DNA from: Snodgrassella alvi
GTDB taxonomy: Bacteria > Pseudomonadota > Gammaproteobacteria > Burkholderiales > Neisseriaceae
Reading direction: 5' to 3'
Length of the DNA stretch: 64,000 nucleotides
Assembly: GCF_002777425.1 (NCBI RefSeq)
Contig: NZ_MDVC01000002.1
Span: 62,001 to 126,000 of the forward strand
Shown here piece by piece: positions 32,268 through 40,112 of the stretch (the first letter of the stretch is position 1; each line of letters opens with the position of its first letter). The position numbers and the translations under genes are program-made. A model generated the notes under the pieces. That model made no database searches, was not told the DNA's origin, and saw only the letters and a list, made by a program, of their open reading frames with translations.

Positions 32268-32323
32268 GTATCAAAAGCCTACATAATTGAAACTTAATAA
32301 TTACTTAAAAATTTAAAAGTAGA

Positions 32324-32365
32324 GAAGGGCAATACATTAAAGCATAGCAATGGATATTGCCCTTC
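32324..32365. repeat. 11-bp inverted repeat between serS and tRNA-Lys
   Basis: GAAGGGCAATA (32324-32334) and TATTGCCCTTC (32355-32365) are perfectly complementary across a 20-nt spacer. The right arm contains the TTGCCC -35 hexamer of the tRNA promoter. There is no U-run, so it is not a classical terminator; it may be an operator or an mRNA 3' hairpin of serS. Confidence 0.7.
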
Positions 32366-32385
32366 AATGTAAAGACGCGTATAAT
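32357..32385 (+). promoter_or_regulatory. Sigma-70-type promoter of tRNA-Lys
   Basis: TTGCCC (32357-32362), a 17-bp spacer, and TATAAT (32380-32385), 13 bp before the mature tRNA 5' end. Between -10 and the tRNA is CTCCTACCC, a GC-rich discriminator such as stable RNA promoters often have. Confidence 0.8.
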
Positions 32386-32398
32386 CTCCTACCCAGAT

Positions 32399-32474
32399 GG
32401 GTCGTTAGCTCAGTTGGTAGAGCAGTGGACTCTTAATCCATTTGTCCAGGGTTCGATCCCCTGACGACCCACCA
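32399..32474 (+). tRNA. tRNA-Lys (anticodon CTT)
   Basis: A 76-nt cloverleaf. The acceptor stem is GGGTCGT/ACGACCC followed by encoded A-CCA. The D-arm region is AGCTCAGTTGGTAGAGC. The anticodon stem GTGGA/TCCAT (one G-T pair) carries the loop CTCTTAA, so the anticodon is CTT, reading AAG. The T-arm contains GGTTCGATCCC. CTT is the isoacceptor accompanying the more common TTT; the assignment depends on placing the 7-nt loop correctly. Confidence 0.93.
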
Positions 32475-32911
32475 CTGATTATTGCATTGTATTCAATACT
32501 TTATCTAACACTTTTGATGTTAATGAATAGTCCACTGATTCGCCGGTTTTGACATTTTTTTGACATGTATATATCATGAGATCGTCAGAATCATAACCGG
32601 CAATAGAAAAGCTACCCAAGTGGCTATCAGTGCATTTTTTTCATACTTGCTTGCCCACCTATCGCTTTAGCGGGCTTTGATCATGCAAGTAAGTCTAATT
32701 GGCATTCATGAATGTTCAATTTGGAAATAAATTGGCAAATGATACCCAACACATAGCCAGCTAACGAAGCAATCAGCAAATGAAAAAAGCCAAACCTGAT
32801 ATGGTTTGGCTTTTTAAAATTTTATCCAATAAATATCTAATAAAATATGGGCAAATAAAAAGCTATTGTTTACAATACGGCCACTTAAACTTAAATGCAG
32901 GACATTTAATC
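32475..32911. other. Gene-poor interval between tRNA-Lys and ppa with decay traces
   Basis: No convincing intact gene. On the minus strand, 32574-32666 reads ~30 codons (SDRWASKYEKNALIATW...) that resemble the C-terminus of IS5-type transposases (R-x-A-T/S-R/K-Y-E/D-K pattern). An overlapping minus-strand frame (32479-32634) is open for ~50 codons and ends in a plausible protein tail. On the plus strand a TTGACA-17-TATCAT promoter-like pair lies at 32549-32577, and a nested hairpin (TACTTGC 32644-32650 with GCAAGTA 32685-32691) sits before the terminator at 32784. The interval could hold IS debris, a small RNA, or both. Confidence 0.35.
32784..32815 (+). terminator. Intrinsic terminator upstream of ppa
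   Basis: AAAAAGCCAAACC (32784-32796) and GGTTTGGCTTTTT (32803-32815) form a 13-bp stem with a 6-nt loop, A-rich before and T-rich after. It would end transcripts arriving from the tRNA-Lys side and insulates ppa, whose own promoter must lie in the ~95 bp that follow. Confidence 0.85.
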
Positions 32912-33442
32912 ATGGCAGATTTTAATCAGATTCTGGATGCCGGTGATGTAGACGGCGGTATTATCAATGTAGTAGTAGAAATCCCTGCTGGTTCCAACCA
33001 TAAAATAGAGTGGGATCGTAAGCTTGGTGCAATGAAACTGGATCGTGTTGAGCCTGTTATTTTCGCTAAGCCAACTAATTACGGATTTATCCCGCAAACA
33101 CTAGACGAGGATGGCGATGAACTGGATGCTTTAATCGTTACCGACCAGCCTCTGAGCACTGGTATCTACCTAGAAGCGCGGATTATTGGCGTAATGAAAT
33201 TTGTTGATGACGGTGAAGTTGATGACAAAGTAGTTGTTGTACCGGCAGATGATCGCAACAATGGTAATGCTATTCAAACATTGGCGGATTTACCGCCACA
33301 ATTGATTAAACAGGTTGAATTTCACTTTAATCACTACAAAGACCTGAAAAAGGCTGGCACCACCCAAGTAACACACTGGGGCGACATCGAAGAAGCTAAA
33401 AAGGTTATTCGTGAATCTCAACAGCGTTGGCAACAGCAGTAA
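32912..33442 (+). CDS. ppa: Inorganic pyrophosphatase
   Basis: Family I soluble pyrophosphatase of 176 residues. The metal/PPi site is visible: E and K residues in VVVEIPAGSNHKIEWD, then the signature DEDGDELDALIV (~70-81) with its three Asp residues, and DDGEVDDKVVVVP. The open frame extends 44 codons upstream through an intrinsic terminator, so the ATG at 32912 (MADFNQIL), preceded by GCAGGACATT, is the real start. Essential for removing PPi from biosynthesis. It lies immediately upstream of the T6SS effector/immunity locus but is clearly core genome. Confidence 0.95.
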   Translation: MADFNQILDAGDVDGGIINVVVEIPAGSNHKIEWDRKLGAMKLDRVEPVIFAKPTNYGFIPQTLDEDGDELDALIVTDQPLSTGIYLEARIIGVMKFVDDGEVDDKVVVVPADDRNNGNAIQTLADLPPQLIKQVEFHFNHYKDLKKAGTTQVTHWGDIEEAKKVIRESQQRWQQQ

Positions 33443-33600
33443 TCTAAAAAACAATATTGGGTAGTTATAACCTGTAAAGTATTAATAAACAGGAAAACGC
33501 CCTAAATCAGCTGCGAAATTTTTATGCTTTTGATATTTAAGTTTCGCAGCAAATATCTCAAATGCAAAATCTGAACATAACATATATAAGGAGATTTAAA

Positions 33601-33945
33601 TTGGCTGCTTCTGAGATAATTTACAATAAAGCTGATAATTTAGAAGAAAGACGGCAAAGAGTTGCTAAGATCATTGGTGGTCTTGTTGCATACAATATAA
33701 ATCATCCAGACCCAAAACTAAGGTGGAATAACACTTGTGCAGTTCGCATGAGTTATATTCTGAATCAGTCTGGATTCAGAATACCATTTATACCAAAGCA
33801 AACAGTATCTGGGGGAGATAAGAAATTCAAGTATTTCTATCGAGTTAACCATCTAATCAATTTTTTATATGCTATTTTAACGAACCAGAGTCAACATATA
33901 CCACAGATCGGGCTAACTTTTGGAGTTTGCTATGAAAATTTTTAG
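33601..33945 (+). pseudogene. C-terminally truncated T6SS amidase effector (Tae4 family)
   Basis: The 114-residue frame from a TTG with a strong AAGGAG seven bases upstream matches the N-terminal two thirds of Tae4 effectors, D,L-endopeptidases that cut peptidoglycan peptides in the periplasm of rival cells. VAKIIGGLVAYNI, then the nucleophile block NNTCAVRMSYILNQSGF (catalytic Cys ~47), TVSGGDKKF and YRVNHLINFL align with the family. The expected second half, with the GHVxLW catalytic His and disulfide Cys residues, is absent. The frame instead runs into the leader of the first immunity gene and stops inside it (FGVCYENF). Tae4 is normally ~160 residues, so this product should be inactive. 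An in-frame ATG at 33562 is possible but lacks a ribosome site. Confidence 0.75.
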
Positions 33946-34405
33946 AATGCAAATCATATGTGCTTGTTTACTGATTATATTATCATTTGGTTGTAATGCT
34001 TCAAACAATAATATCACATCACCAGAAGCACCTAAGCGAACAATTATTCAAAACTATAAGGACATGGTTTTGGCATTTTGTATAGCAGATGCCTATCATG
34101 ATGACAAATTAGCTGCAATAGACGCAGGAAGCAGTGTTAGTGCATTAGAGGAATGGACTTACTACGATTTGGAAGAAAGTACGAAAGCGATACAAAATTT
34201 AGTAGATACATATCTGTCACGAAATTACTTTAATCCACTCGTTGAAGCAGAGATAAAAGGGGTGAAATTTGATTTCCTAAAATGCCTGGATCTTTATCAT
34301 AGCAAAGATTTAAATAGGCTAGCTAAAAGAATGGTTGAATATTCACATGAGACTTACAAGAGTTCATTACATAACTATTATAGAGATTTAAATAGAAATA
34401 AATGA
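33932..34405 (+). CDS. Tai4-type T6SS amidase immunity protein, copy 1
   Basis: Predicted periplasmic protein of 157 residues with a Sec signal peptide (~1-24, ending CNA before SNN). The mature helical domain has the Tai4 hallmarks: IIQNYKDMVLAFCIADAY and the C-terminal KCLDLYHSKDL. Two Cys residues (in FCIADAY and FLKCLDL) probably form a disulfide. Tai4 proteins bind Tae4 amidases and block the active site, protecting the cell from its own or rival toxins. It overlaps the truncated tae4 by 14 bases, the normal effector-immunity order. This copy is the most divergent of the three. Confidence 0.85.
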   Translation: MKIFRMQIICACLLIILSFGCNASNNNITSPEAPKRTIIQNYKDMVLAFCIADAYHDDKLAAIDAGSSVSALEEWTYYDLEESTKAIQNLVDTYLSRNYFNPLVEAEIKGVKFDFLKCLDLYHSKDLNRLAKRMVEYSHETYKSSLHNYYRDLNRNK

Positions 34406-34457
34406 AAAATATTTCAGATCATCTTGTAATCCTGAAAATTAAAATTTAGAGTTTGCT

Positions 34458-34931
34458 ATGAGAAACTTTAAACTCAAATTTCTATGTGGTTATTTCTTAG
34501 CGTTATTGCCATTTTTGTGTAATGCTGCTAACGATAAAACTACTTCACCCGAAGCGCCTAGCAGAACATTTATTCAAAACTACAAGGATATGGTGTTAGC
34601 ACATTGTATAGCTAATGCTTATCAAGAAGGTGAAATTGCCTCAATGGATGCAGGAAGTAGTGTCACTGCGTTACGCGAGTGGACTTATTATGATATGAAT
34701 GAAAGCATAATAGCAGAAGTTAAAATGGTTGATTCATATTTATCACGCAACTATTTAAATCCATCAGCTGAGATACAAATAAAGGATATCAAATTTGATT
34801 TTTTAAAATGTCTGGATCTTTATCATAGTAAAGAATTAGATACTTTAGCAAAAAGAGTAATTGAACATCCACAAGAAACATTTAGAAGTACAGTTCGTAA
34901 TTATTATAGGGATTTAAATAGAAAAAAATAA
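34458..34931 (+). CDS. Tai4-type T6SS amidase immunity protein, copy 2
   Basis: A 157-residue paralogue of the preceding gene with signal peptide (~1-23, LPFLCNA) and the same core: FIQNYKDMVLAHCIANAY, MDAGSSVTALREWTYY and KCLDLYHSKEL. Most differences among the three copies lie just after NYKDMVL, in the middle segment and near residue 110, which may tune recognition of different Tae4 variants (inferred). Its leader shares GAGTTTGCTATGA with copy 1. The 3' flank (GCAAGACACATAACAATT, 34952-34969) recurs after copy 3, showing that the two arose by tandem duplication. No toxin gene separates the copies. Confidence 0.85.
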   Translation: MRNFKLKFLCGYFLALLPFLCNAANDKTTSPEAPSRTFIQNYKDMVLAHCIANAYQEGEIASMDAGSSVTALREWTYYDMNESIIAEVKMVDSYLSRNYLNPSAEIQIKDIKFDFLKCLDLYHSKELDTLAKRVIEHPQETFRSTVRNYYRDLNRKK

Positions 34932-34951
34932 TCAGTGCAAATAAATAAGAA

Positions 34952-34969
34952 GCAAGACACATAACAATT
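34952..34969 (+). repeat. Duplicated 3' flank of Tai4 copies 2 and 3 (first unit)
   Basis: GCAAGACACATAACAATT here recurs with one mismatch (GCAAGATACATAACAATT) at 35480-35497, each time shortly after a Tai4 stop codon. The match marks the duplicated unit as gene plus 3' flank. Confidence 0.7.
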
Positions 34970-34992
34970 CAAGCCAATTTCTGGGAGCTAAA

Positions 34993-35472
34993 ATGAAAAA
35001 GTTTAAAATGCAAATCTTGTGCAGTTGTTGTTTAATTTTATTTCCATTGATTTGTAATGCATCAAGCATTAACTCCATGACACCTGAAGCTGTAAACCGT
35101 ACTTTTATTCAAAACTATAAGGATATGGTTTTAGGAAATTGTTTAGCAAAAGCCTATGGGGACATTGCTTCAATGGATGCAGGTAGTAGTGTAAGTGCGT
35201 TAATTGAATGGACTTATTACAACATGGACAAAAGCATAGATGCAGAAATTAAAATAATTGATTCTTATTTGTCACGTAATTACCTTAATCCATTGGTTGA
35301 AGCTGAGATAAAAGGCATTAAATTTGATTTTTTAAAGTGTTTAGATCTTTATCATAGTAAGGATTTAGATAAACTTGCTAAAAAAATGATTGAACATCCA
35401 CAAGATACTTTTAGAAGTACGATTCGTAATTACTATAGGGATTTAAATAGAAAAAATAATCAGAGAAAATGA
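34993..35472 (+). CDS. Tai4-type T6SS amidase immunity protein, copy 3
   Basis: Third paralogue, 159 residues, with signal peptide (FPLICNA cleavage region) and core IQNYKDMVLGNCLAKAY and KCLDLYHSKDL. It lacks two residues after AY relative to copies 1 and 2. It is a mosaic: NPLVEAEIKG matches copy 1, while IASMDAGSSV and EHPQDTFRST match copy 2. The C-terminus NRKNNQRK differs from NRKK of copy 2 because one A is missing in the poly-A run, shifting the frame past the original stop. A good Shine-Dalgarno (GGGAGCTAAA) precedes the ATG. All three genes are AT-rich compared with the flanking ppa and polA. Confidence 0.85.
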   Translation: MKKFKMQILCSCCLILFPLICNASSINSMTPEAVNRTFIQNYKDMVLGNCLAKAYGDIASMDAGSSVSALIEWTYYNMDKSIDAEIKIIDSYLSRNYLNPLVEAEIKGIKFDFLKCLDLYHSKDLDKLAKKMIEHPQDTFRSTIRNYYRDLNRKNNQRK

Positions 35473-35904
35473 ACTAGAGGCAAGATACATAACAATTGCT
35501 TGTATGAATAAATAAACTAAAAGGTTAGTAGGCGAAGAAGCTTGTAAATTATAAACTTTAATCGGTTCAAGTTTAATATTAAAAATTTAACATAATATTC
35601 ATTATGCGAAATAAACAAACAATATAGCAGCTATAATGAATCAATTAGATTGGTGTCGGTGATTATCAATTTTTTCTGCGTTTTCCGTGTTTTTATATAC
35701 TGACTTTACCAATAAAGCCATAGTTTAAAATTACTAACAATATTTTTTATCGTAAAATACAAATTAATTAAAGTCTTTTATATCTTTATCAGGCTAGCAA
35801 CAACTAAGCAAAACGGGATTAAAAAATCTAGTACGAACAATTGAAACCAGCTGATTTAATTTCAGGTGGCTTATGAGCTAAAAATTGATATTTCTGGAAT
35901 TACT
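35473..35904. other. AT-rich noncoding stretch upstream of polA
   Basis: After the repeated Tai4 3' flank (to 35497) there is ~400 bp of very AT-rich sequence with no open frame of plausible composition. The polA promoter must lie here but no strong -35/-10 pair stands out. No remnant of the missing Tae4 C-terminus (GHVxLW coding) was seen. Confidence 0.6.
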
Positions 35905-38694
35905 ATGAAAAAAACACTATTACTTGTTGACGGGTCATCTTATTTATATAGAGCATTTCACGCTCTGGCACCATTAACTAGTCCAACAGGTATGCCTACA
36001 GGTGCATTATACGGTGTACTAAATATGTTACGCCGCTTGCGGCTGGACACACCACACGATTATGCCTGTTGCGTATTTGATGCTAAAGGTGAAAATTTTC
36101 GCCATCAGCTTTATTCTGAATATAAAGCCAACCGTCCACCGATGCCAGAAGATTTGCGACCGCAGGCTGAAGCTTTACCGGAATTGGTAAAATTAATGGG
36201 TTGGCCTGTTTTATCTATAAATGGTGTAGAAGCTGATGATGTAATTGGCACATTAGCCTGTTCAGCACAACAAGCCGACTATCAGGTTATTATCTCAACT
36301 GGTGATAAAGACATGGCTCAGCTGGTTAATAATCAGGTCACCCTGGTAAATACCATGAGTAATGAAAAGCTTGATGCTAGCGGCGTATTAGATAAGTTTG
36401 GTGTCAAACCTGATCAGATAATTGATTACCTGAGTCTGATTGGTGACAAAGTTGATAATGTACCTGGCGTAGATAAATGCGGCCCCAAGACAGCAGTCAA
36501 ATGGTTACAGGAATATGGAACACTACAAAATATCATTGAGCATGCTAATGATATTAAAGGAAAAGTTGGTGAAAACTTACGTATAGCTCTACCAAAATTA
36601 CCTTTATCTTATCAATTAATTACCATTAAAACAGATATAAACTTGCAACAGGAATTGCCACATGGTCTTGAAGACCTAAAGCGCCAAACGCCGGCATGGG
36701 CAGAACTAATTCCCCATTTTCAGCAACTGGGATTTAAAAACTGGTTAAAAGAAGCGCAGACACATCATGAAGAGAACACAACTATTTTACAGCCTGTGAA
36801 CGACCTGTTTATCGAGACGGAAATTAATGAAGATACCAATAAAAAAATTGTACAGAACAAATCAGATGCAGATGATTTAAAAAACATTCCTAAACAATAT
36901 TCAGCTATTATCAAAGCCACACAACTGGCTGAATTACTGAAACAATTAGATACAATACACACTATTGCTTTGGATACAGAAACAGATAGCTTGGATGCAA
37001 TGAATGCCAATCTGGTTGGTGTCAGTATTGCTTTAGAACCAGGAAAGGCATTCTATATCCCTGTTGGTCACAGCCCTACTGCAGTTAGTGAACAATTACC
37101 GCTTGAAACGGTTTTGAATGCCCTTAAACCTTATTTAGAAGCCGATAAGCTTGGCAAAATTGGCCAGAATATCAAATACGACCAGCATGTACTGGCTAAT
37201 TATAATATTAATTTAAAAGGTATTGTTGGTGACTCCATGCTGGCTTCTTATATTGTTGAAAGCCATTTGGGGCATGGTCTGGATGAGCTGGCACTGCGAC
37301 ATCTTGACTGGCAAACTATTCACTATGAAGATTTATGTGGTAAAGGAGCAAAACAAATAAGTTTTGCTGATGTAGCACTGGAAGATGCAGTTAACTACGC
37401 CGCAGAAGACGCGGATGTATCCTTACGTCTCGAAATTTTACTCAGACAACAAATGGATGCAGCCCAGCTCGAGCTGTACCGTAATCTGGAAATCCCTGTT
37501 GAAAACATATTATGTATTATGGAGCGTACAGGGGTATTAATTGATCGTCACGAACTGGCCCAGCAAAGCCATGAGCTTGGTACGCAGCTGGTTAAACTGG
37601 AGGAACAGGCTTATCAGCTGGCCGGCCAGCCTTTTAATCTAAACTCTCCAAAACAGCTGCAATCCATACTGTTTGAAAAAATGGGTATCCCTACTTCTGG
37701 GCTAAAAAAAACCTCGTCTGGCGGTATTTCAACCAATGAGGCAGTATTGGAAAAACTGGCTGCTGACTATCCCCTGCCCAAACTTATTTTACAGACGCGT
37801 AGCCTGGCCAAACTTAAGTCTACTTATACGGATAAATTGCCTCAGCTGATAAATTCACACACAGGGCGTGTACATACTACTTATGCCCAGGCTGTTGCCA
37901 TTACAGGCCGACTAGCCAGTAACAATCCTAATTTGCAAAATATTCCTGTACGCACCGAAGAAGGACGGCGTATACGAAGAAGCTTTATCGCCCCACCCGG
38001 CCAACTCATAGTTTCAGCGGATTATTCTCAAATTGAGTTACGCATTATGGCTCATCTTGCCAATGATACTACTCTGATTGATGCTTTCCGCAATAATGAA
38101 GACATTCATAAGCGTACAGCTGCAGAAATCTTTGCAATCAGTCAGGATCAGATAACTGCAGAACAGCGACGCTACGCTAAAACGATTAATTTTGGTTTAA
38201 TTTATGGCATGAGTGAATATGGATTGGCCAAATCACTCGGAATTGAACTTCAGGCAGCACAACATTTCATTTCCCGCTATTTTAGCCGATATCCGGGTGT
38301 GCATGAATATATGGAAAAAACTAAAGAACAGGCATTGCAGCATGGATTTGTAGAAACACTTTTTGGACGACGTCTTTATCTGCCAGGCTTAAAAAGTAGC
38401 AATGGTACGGAGCGCGCTGGAGCATTTAGAGCTGCAATCAATGCACCAATGCAAGGTACAGCATCAGATTTAATAAAACGTGCCATGATTGCTGTACAAA
38501 GTTGGCTGGAGCAGGAAAAAATGCATACAAAACTAATTATGCAAGTACACGACGAGCTCGTATTACAAGTACCTGAATCTGAATTATCAACCTTGCAGCA
38601 TCATTTACCACAATTGATGTCTGGTGTAGCCCAGTTAAAGGTACCATTAATTGCCGACGTTGGAAATGGCCATAACTGGGATGAGGCTCATTAA
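35905..38694 (+). CDS. polA: DNA polymerase I
   Basis: Pol I of 929 residues with all three domains: 5' nuclease (~1-290, LVDGSSYLYRAFHAL, AEADDVIGT-like VEADDVIGTLA), 3'-5' proofreading exonuclease and polymerase. The exonuclease acidic residues are intact (DTETDSLD, NIKYD, YAAEDAD), so proofreading should be active. Polymerase motifs A (YSQIELRIMAHL), B (RRYAKTINFGLIYGMSEYG) and C (MQVHDELVLQV) are complete. The GTG at 35866 would add 13 residues; the ATG at 35905 gives the normal start (MKKTLLLVDGSSY). Followed by an intrinsic terminator. Confidence 0.96.
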   Translation: MKKTLLLVDGSSYLYRAFHALAPLTSPTGMPTGALYGVLNMLRRLRLDTPHDYACCVFDAKGENFRHQLYSEYKANRPPMPEDLRPQAEALPELVKLMGWPVLSINGVEADDVIGTLACSAQQADYQVIISTGDKDMAQLVNNQVTLVNTMSNEKLDASGVLDKFGVKPDQIIDYLSLIGDKVDNVPGVDKCGPKTAVKWLQEYGTLQNIIEHANDIKGKVGENLRIALPKLPLSYQLITIKTDINLQQELPHGLEDLKRQTPAWAELIPHFQQLGFKNWLKEAQTHHEENTTILQPVNDLFIETEINEDTNKKIVQNKSDADDLKNIPKQYSAIIKATQLAELLKQLDTIHTIALDTETDSLDAMNANLVGVSIALEPGKAFYIPVGHSPTAVSEQLPLETVLNALKPYLEADKLGKIGQNIKYDQHVLANYNINLKGIVGDSMLASYIVESHLGHGLDELALRHLDWQTIHYEDLCGKGAKQISFADVALEDAVNYAAEDADVSLRLEILLRQQMDAAQLELYRNLEIPVENILCIMERTGVLIDRHELAQQSHELGTQLVKLEEQAYQLAGQPFNLNSPKQLQSILFEKMGIPTSGLKKTSSGGISTNEAVLEKLAADYPLPKLILQTRSLAKLKSTYTDKLPQLINSHTGRVHTTYAQAVAITGRLASNNPNLQNIPVRTEEGRRIRRSFIAPPGQLIVSADYSQIELRIMAHLANDTTLIDAFRNNEDIHKRTAAEIFAISQDQITAEQRRYAKTINFGLIYGMSEYGLAKSLGIELQAAQHFISRYFSRYPGVHEYMEKTKEQALQHGFVETLFGRRLYLPGLKSSNGTERAGAFRAAINAPMQGTASDLIKRAMIAVQSWLEQEKMHTKLIMQVHDELVLQVPESELSTLQHHLPQLMSGVAQLKVPLIADVGNGHNWDEAH

Positions 38695-38737
38695 AATTTA
38701 ATTATATTATTTTGATATTGCTCTTATTTGTAAAAAT

Positions 38738-38774
38738 AAAAAAAGCAGTCGGATATAAACTAACTGCTTTTTTT
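38738..38774 (+). terminator. Intrinsic terminator after polA
   Basis: AAAAAAAGCAGT (38738-38749) pairs with ACTGCTTTTTTT (38763-38774), 12 bp with a 13-nt loop. The A- and T-tracts make it usable in both directions, so it could also stop rpe transcripts from the minus strand. Confidence 0.85.
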
Positions 38775-38901
38775 ATAAAATTATTTAAATCTTAAAGAAA
38801 CATAAATAATATGTCATTATAAGAATCAATTAATTACAGAAATCAATATATCAATTCGATATTGTTGTTTATATCCGAACAAAATACCAATTGACTAATT
38901 A

Positions 38902-39597
38902 CTAACTTATATCAGTCAGTTGTGTTCGCATTGCTGTTATTTGTTTGGCATAGTTATCATGTCCAAAAATTGCAGAGCCTGCAACAAATGTATCAGCACC
39001 TGCCGCGGCTACCTGAGCTATATTATCAATCTTGATACCCCCGTCTACTTCCAGACGAATATACCTTCCATTTTCTCTTGCATATTCATTGATTAGCGCT
39101 CGAACCTGACTTATTTTTTTCAACGTTGATGGAATAAAACTCTGTCCACCAAAGCCTGGATTAACAGACATCAACAATATCACATCAAGTTTGTCTATTA
39201 CCTCTGCCAATACATGGATTGGCGTAGCTGGGTTTAATACCAGCCCTGCCTCACATCCTGCTGCTTTTATCAGACTTAAGCTTCTGTCAATATGCCGACT
39301 TGCTTCAGGATGAAAAGTAATAATATTGGCACCTGCTGCAGCAAAAGCATTTATCATTTCGTCTACTGGCTCAACCATCAAATGCACATCAATCGGTACA
39401 GAGGCATAAGGCTTTACAGCCTGACAAACCATAGGACCAAAAGTAAGATTTGGCACATAATGGTTATCCATTACATCAAAATGTATCCAGTCAGCACCAC
39501 CATCAATTACTGAAGCAATCTCGTTGCCCAAACAGGCAAAATTAGCAGATAGAATACTGGGTGCTATAAAAAAATCTGGCTTTATTAACTTATTCAT
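38902..39597 (-). CDS. rpe: Ribulose-phosphate 3-epimerase
   Basis: TIM-barrel epimerase of 231 residues interconverting ribulose-5-phosphate and xylulose-5-phosphate. Family blocks: [34 protein letters not shown] with metal-binding His/Asp, [13 protein letters not shown], and [11 protein letters not shown] followed by [11 protein letters not shown]. Convergent with polA and divergent from the Spy-like gene. Complete and ordinary. Confidence 0.95.
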   Translation of the reverse strand: MNKLIKPDFFIAPSILSANFACLGNEIASVIDGGADWIHFDVMDNHYVPNLTFGPMVCQAVKPYASVPIDVHLMVEPVDEMINAFAAAGANIITFHPEASRHIDRSLSLIKAAGCEAGLVLNPATPIHVLAEVIDKLDVILLMSVNPGFGGQSFIPSTLKKISQVRALINEYARENGRYIRLEVDGGIKIDNIAQVAAAGADTFVAGSAIFGHDNYAKQITAMRTQLTDIS

Positions 39598-39710
39598 ATA
39601 AAAGGCCTATGGTAAATTGTATTATTTACGCAAGTTTACTACCATTATAGGTGCTTGACCGCTATTTAAGTATACTCTTAACGTTCAAGAGAACTGAAAG
39701 GGAGAACAGA

Positions 39711-40112
39711 ATGGTAACCCCATGCTGGCAAAAAATAGTACGCTATTGTACTAGCTTTGTCATATTGACATTTGCCTGCCCTGCTTTTGCTTCTGGACAA
39801 ATCAATTGTGATATCCGCAAGCTTGAACTAACTCAAATGCAAAAAGCACGGCTCAGATTCATTAGAATGCAGTATAAGCGCAATCATGATACAAACTTAC
39901 AACATACTGCAAATAACAAACGTAAAAATGAACAATTGAATCAAATTCTGATGCAACCAAAGTTTGATGAGGCAGAAGCTAAACGCTATGTGCTGAGTCA
40001 TTATATGCCACGAATGCAGCAGGATGTAGAAGAATTAAAGGTTCAGTATGATTTTTTACAGGTTTTAAATAATCAACAGCGTCAAAACTGGATTAATAAT
40101 TGTTTACGCTAA
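39711..40112 (+). CDS. Spy/CpxP-like periplasmic protein
   Basis: Protein of 133 residues with a signal peptide (to about the FASG region, residue 29). The mature part is helical, very rich in Gln, Asn, Arg and Lys. It has an LTxxQ motif (LELTQMQKARLRF) and a second related motif near the end (LNNQQRQNW), as in Spy/CpxP proteins, which are periplasmic chaperones or envelope-stress sensors. Two Cys residues (in INCDIR and NNCLR) bracket the domain. The ATG at 39711 has GGGAG upstream; the longer frame from a TTG is unlikely. Family match is moderate. Confidence 0.65.
   Translation: MVTPCWQKIVRYCTSFVILTFACPAFASGQINCDIRKLELTQMQKARLRFIRMQYKRNHDTNLQHTANNKRKNEQLNQILMQPKFDEAEAKRYVLSHYMPRMQQDVEELKVQYDFLQVLNNQQRQNWINNCLR

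Noticed and set aside
32780-32911. 44-codon N-terminal extension of ppa
   Set aside because: It begins within an intrinsic terminator hairpin and has no homologous segment in pyrophosphatases; the ATG at 32912 fits the family.
33932-34003. Tai4 copy 1 as a lipoprotein (Cys in LSFGC)
   Set aside because: The lipobox is poor and copies 2 and 3 have L or I before the Cys; a cleaved Sec signal (CNA) is more consistent across the three.
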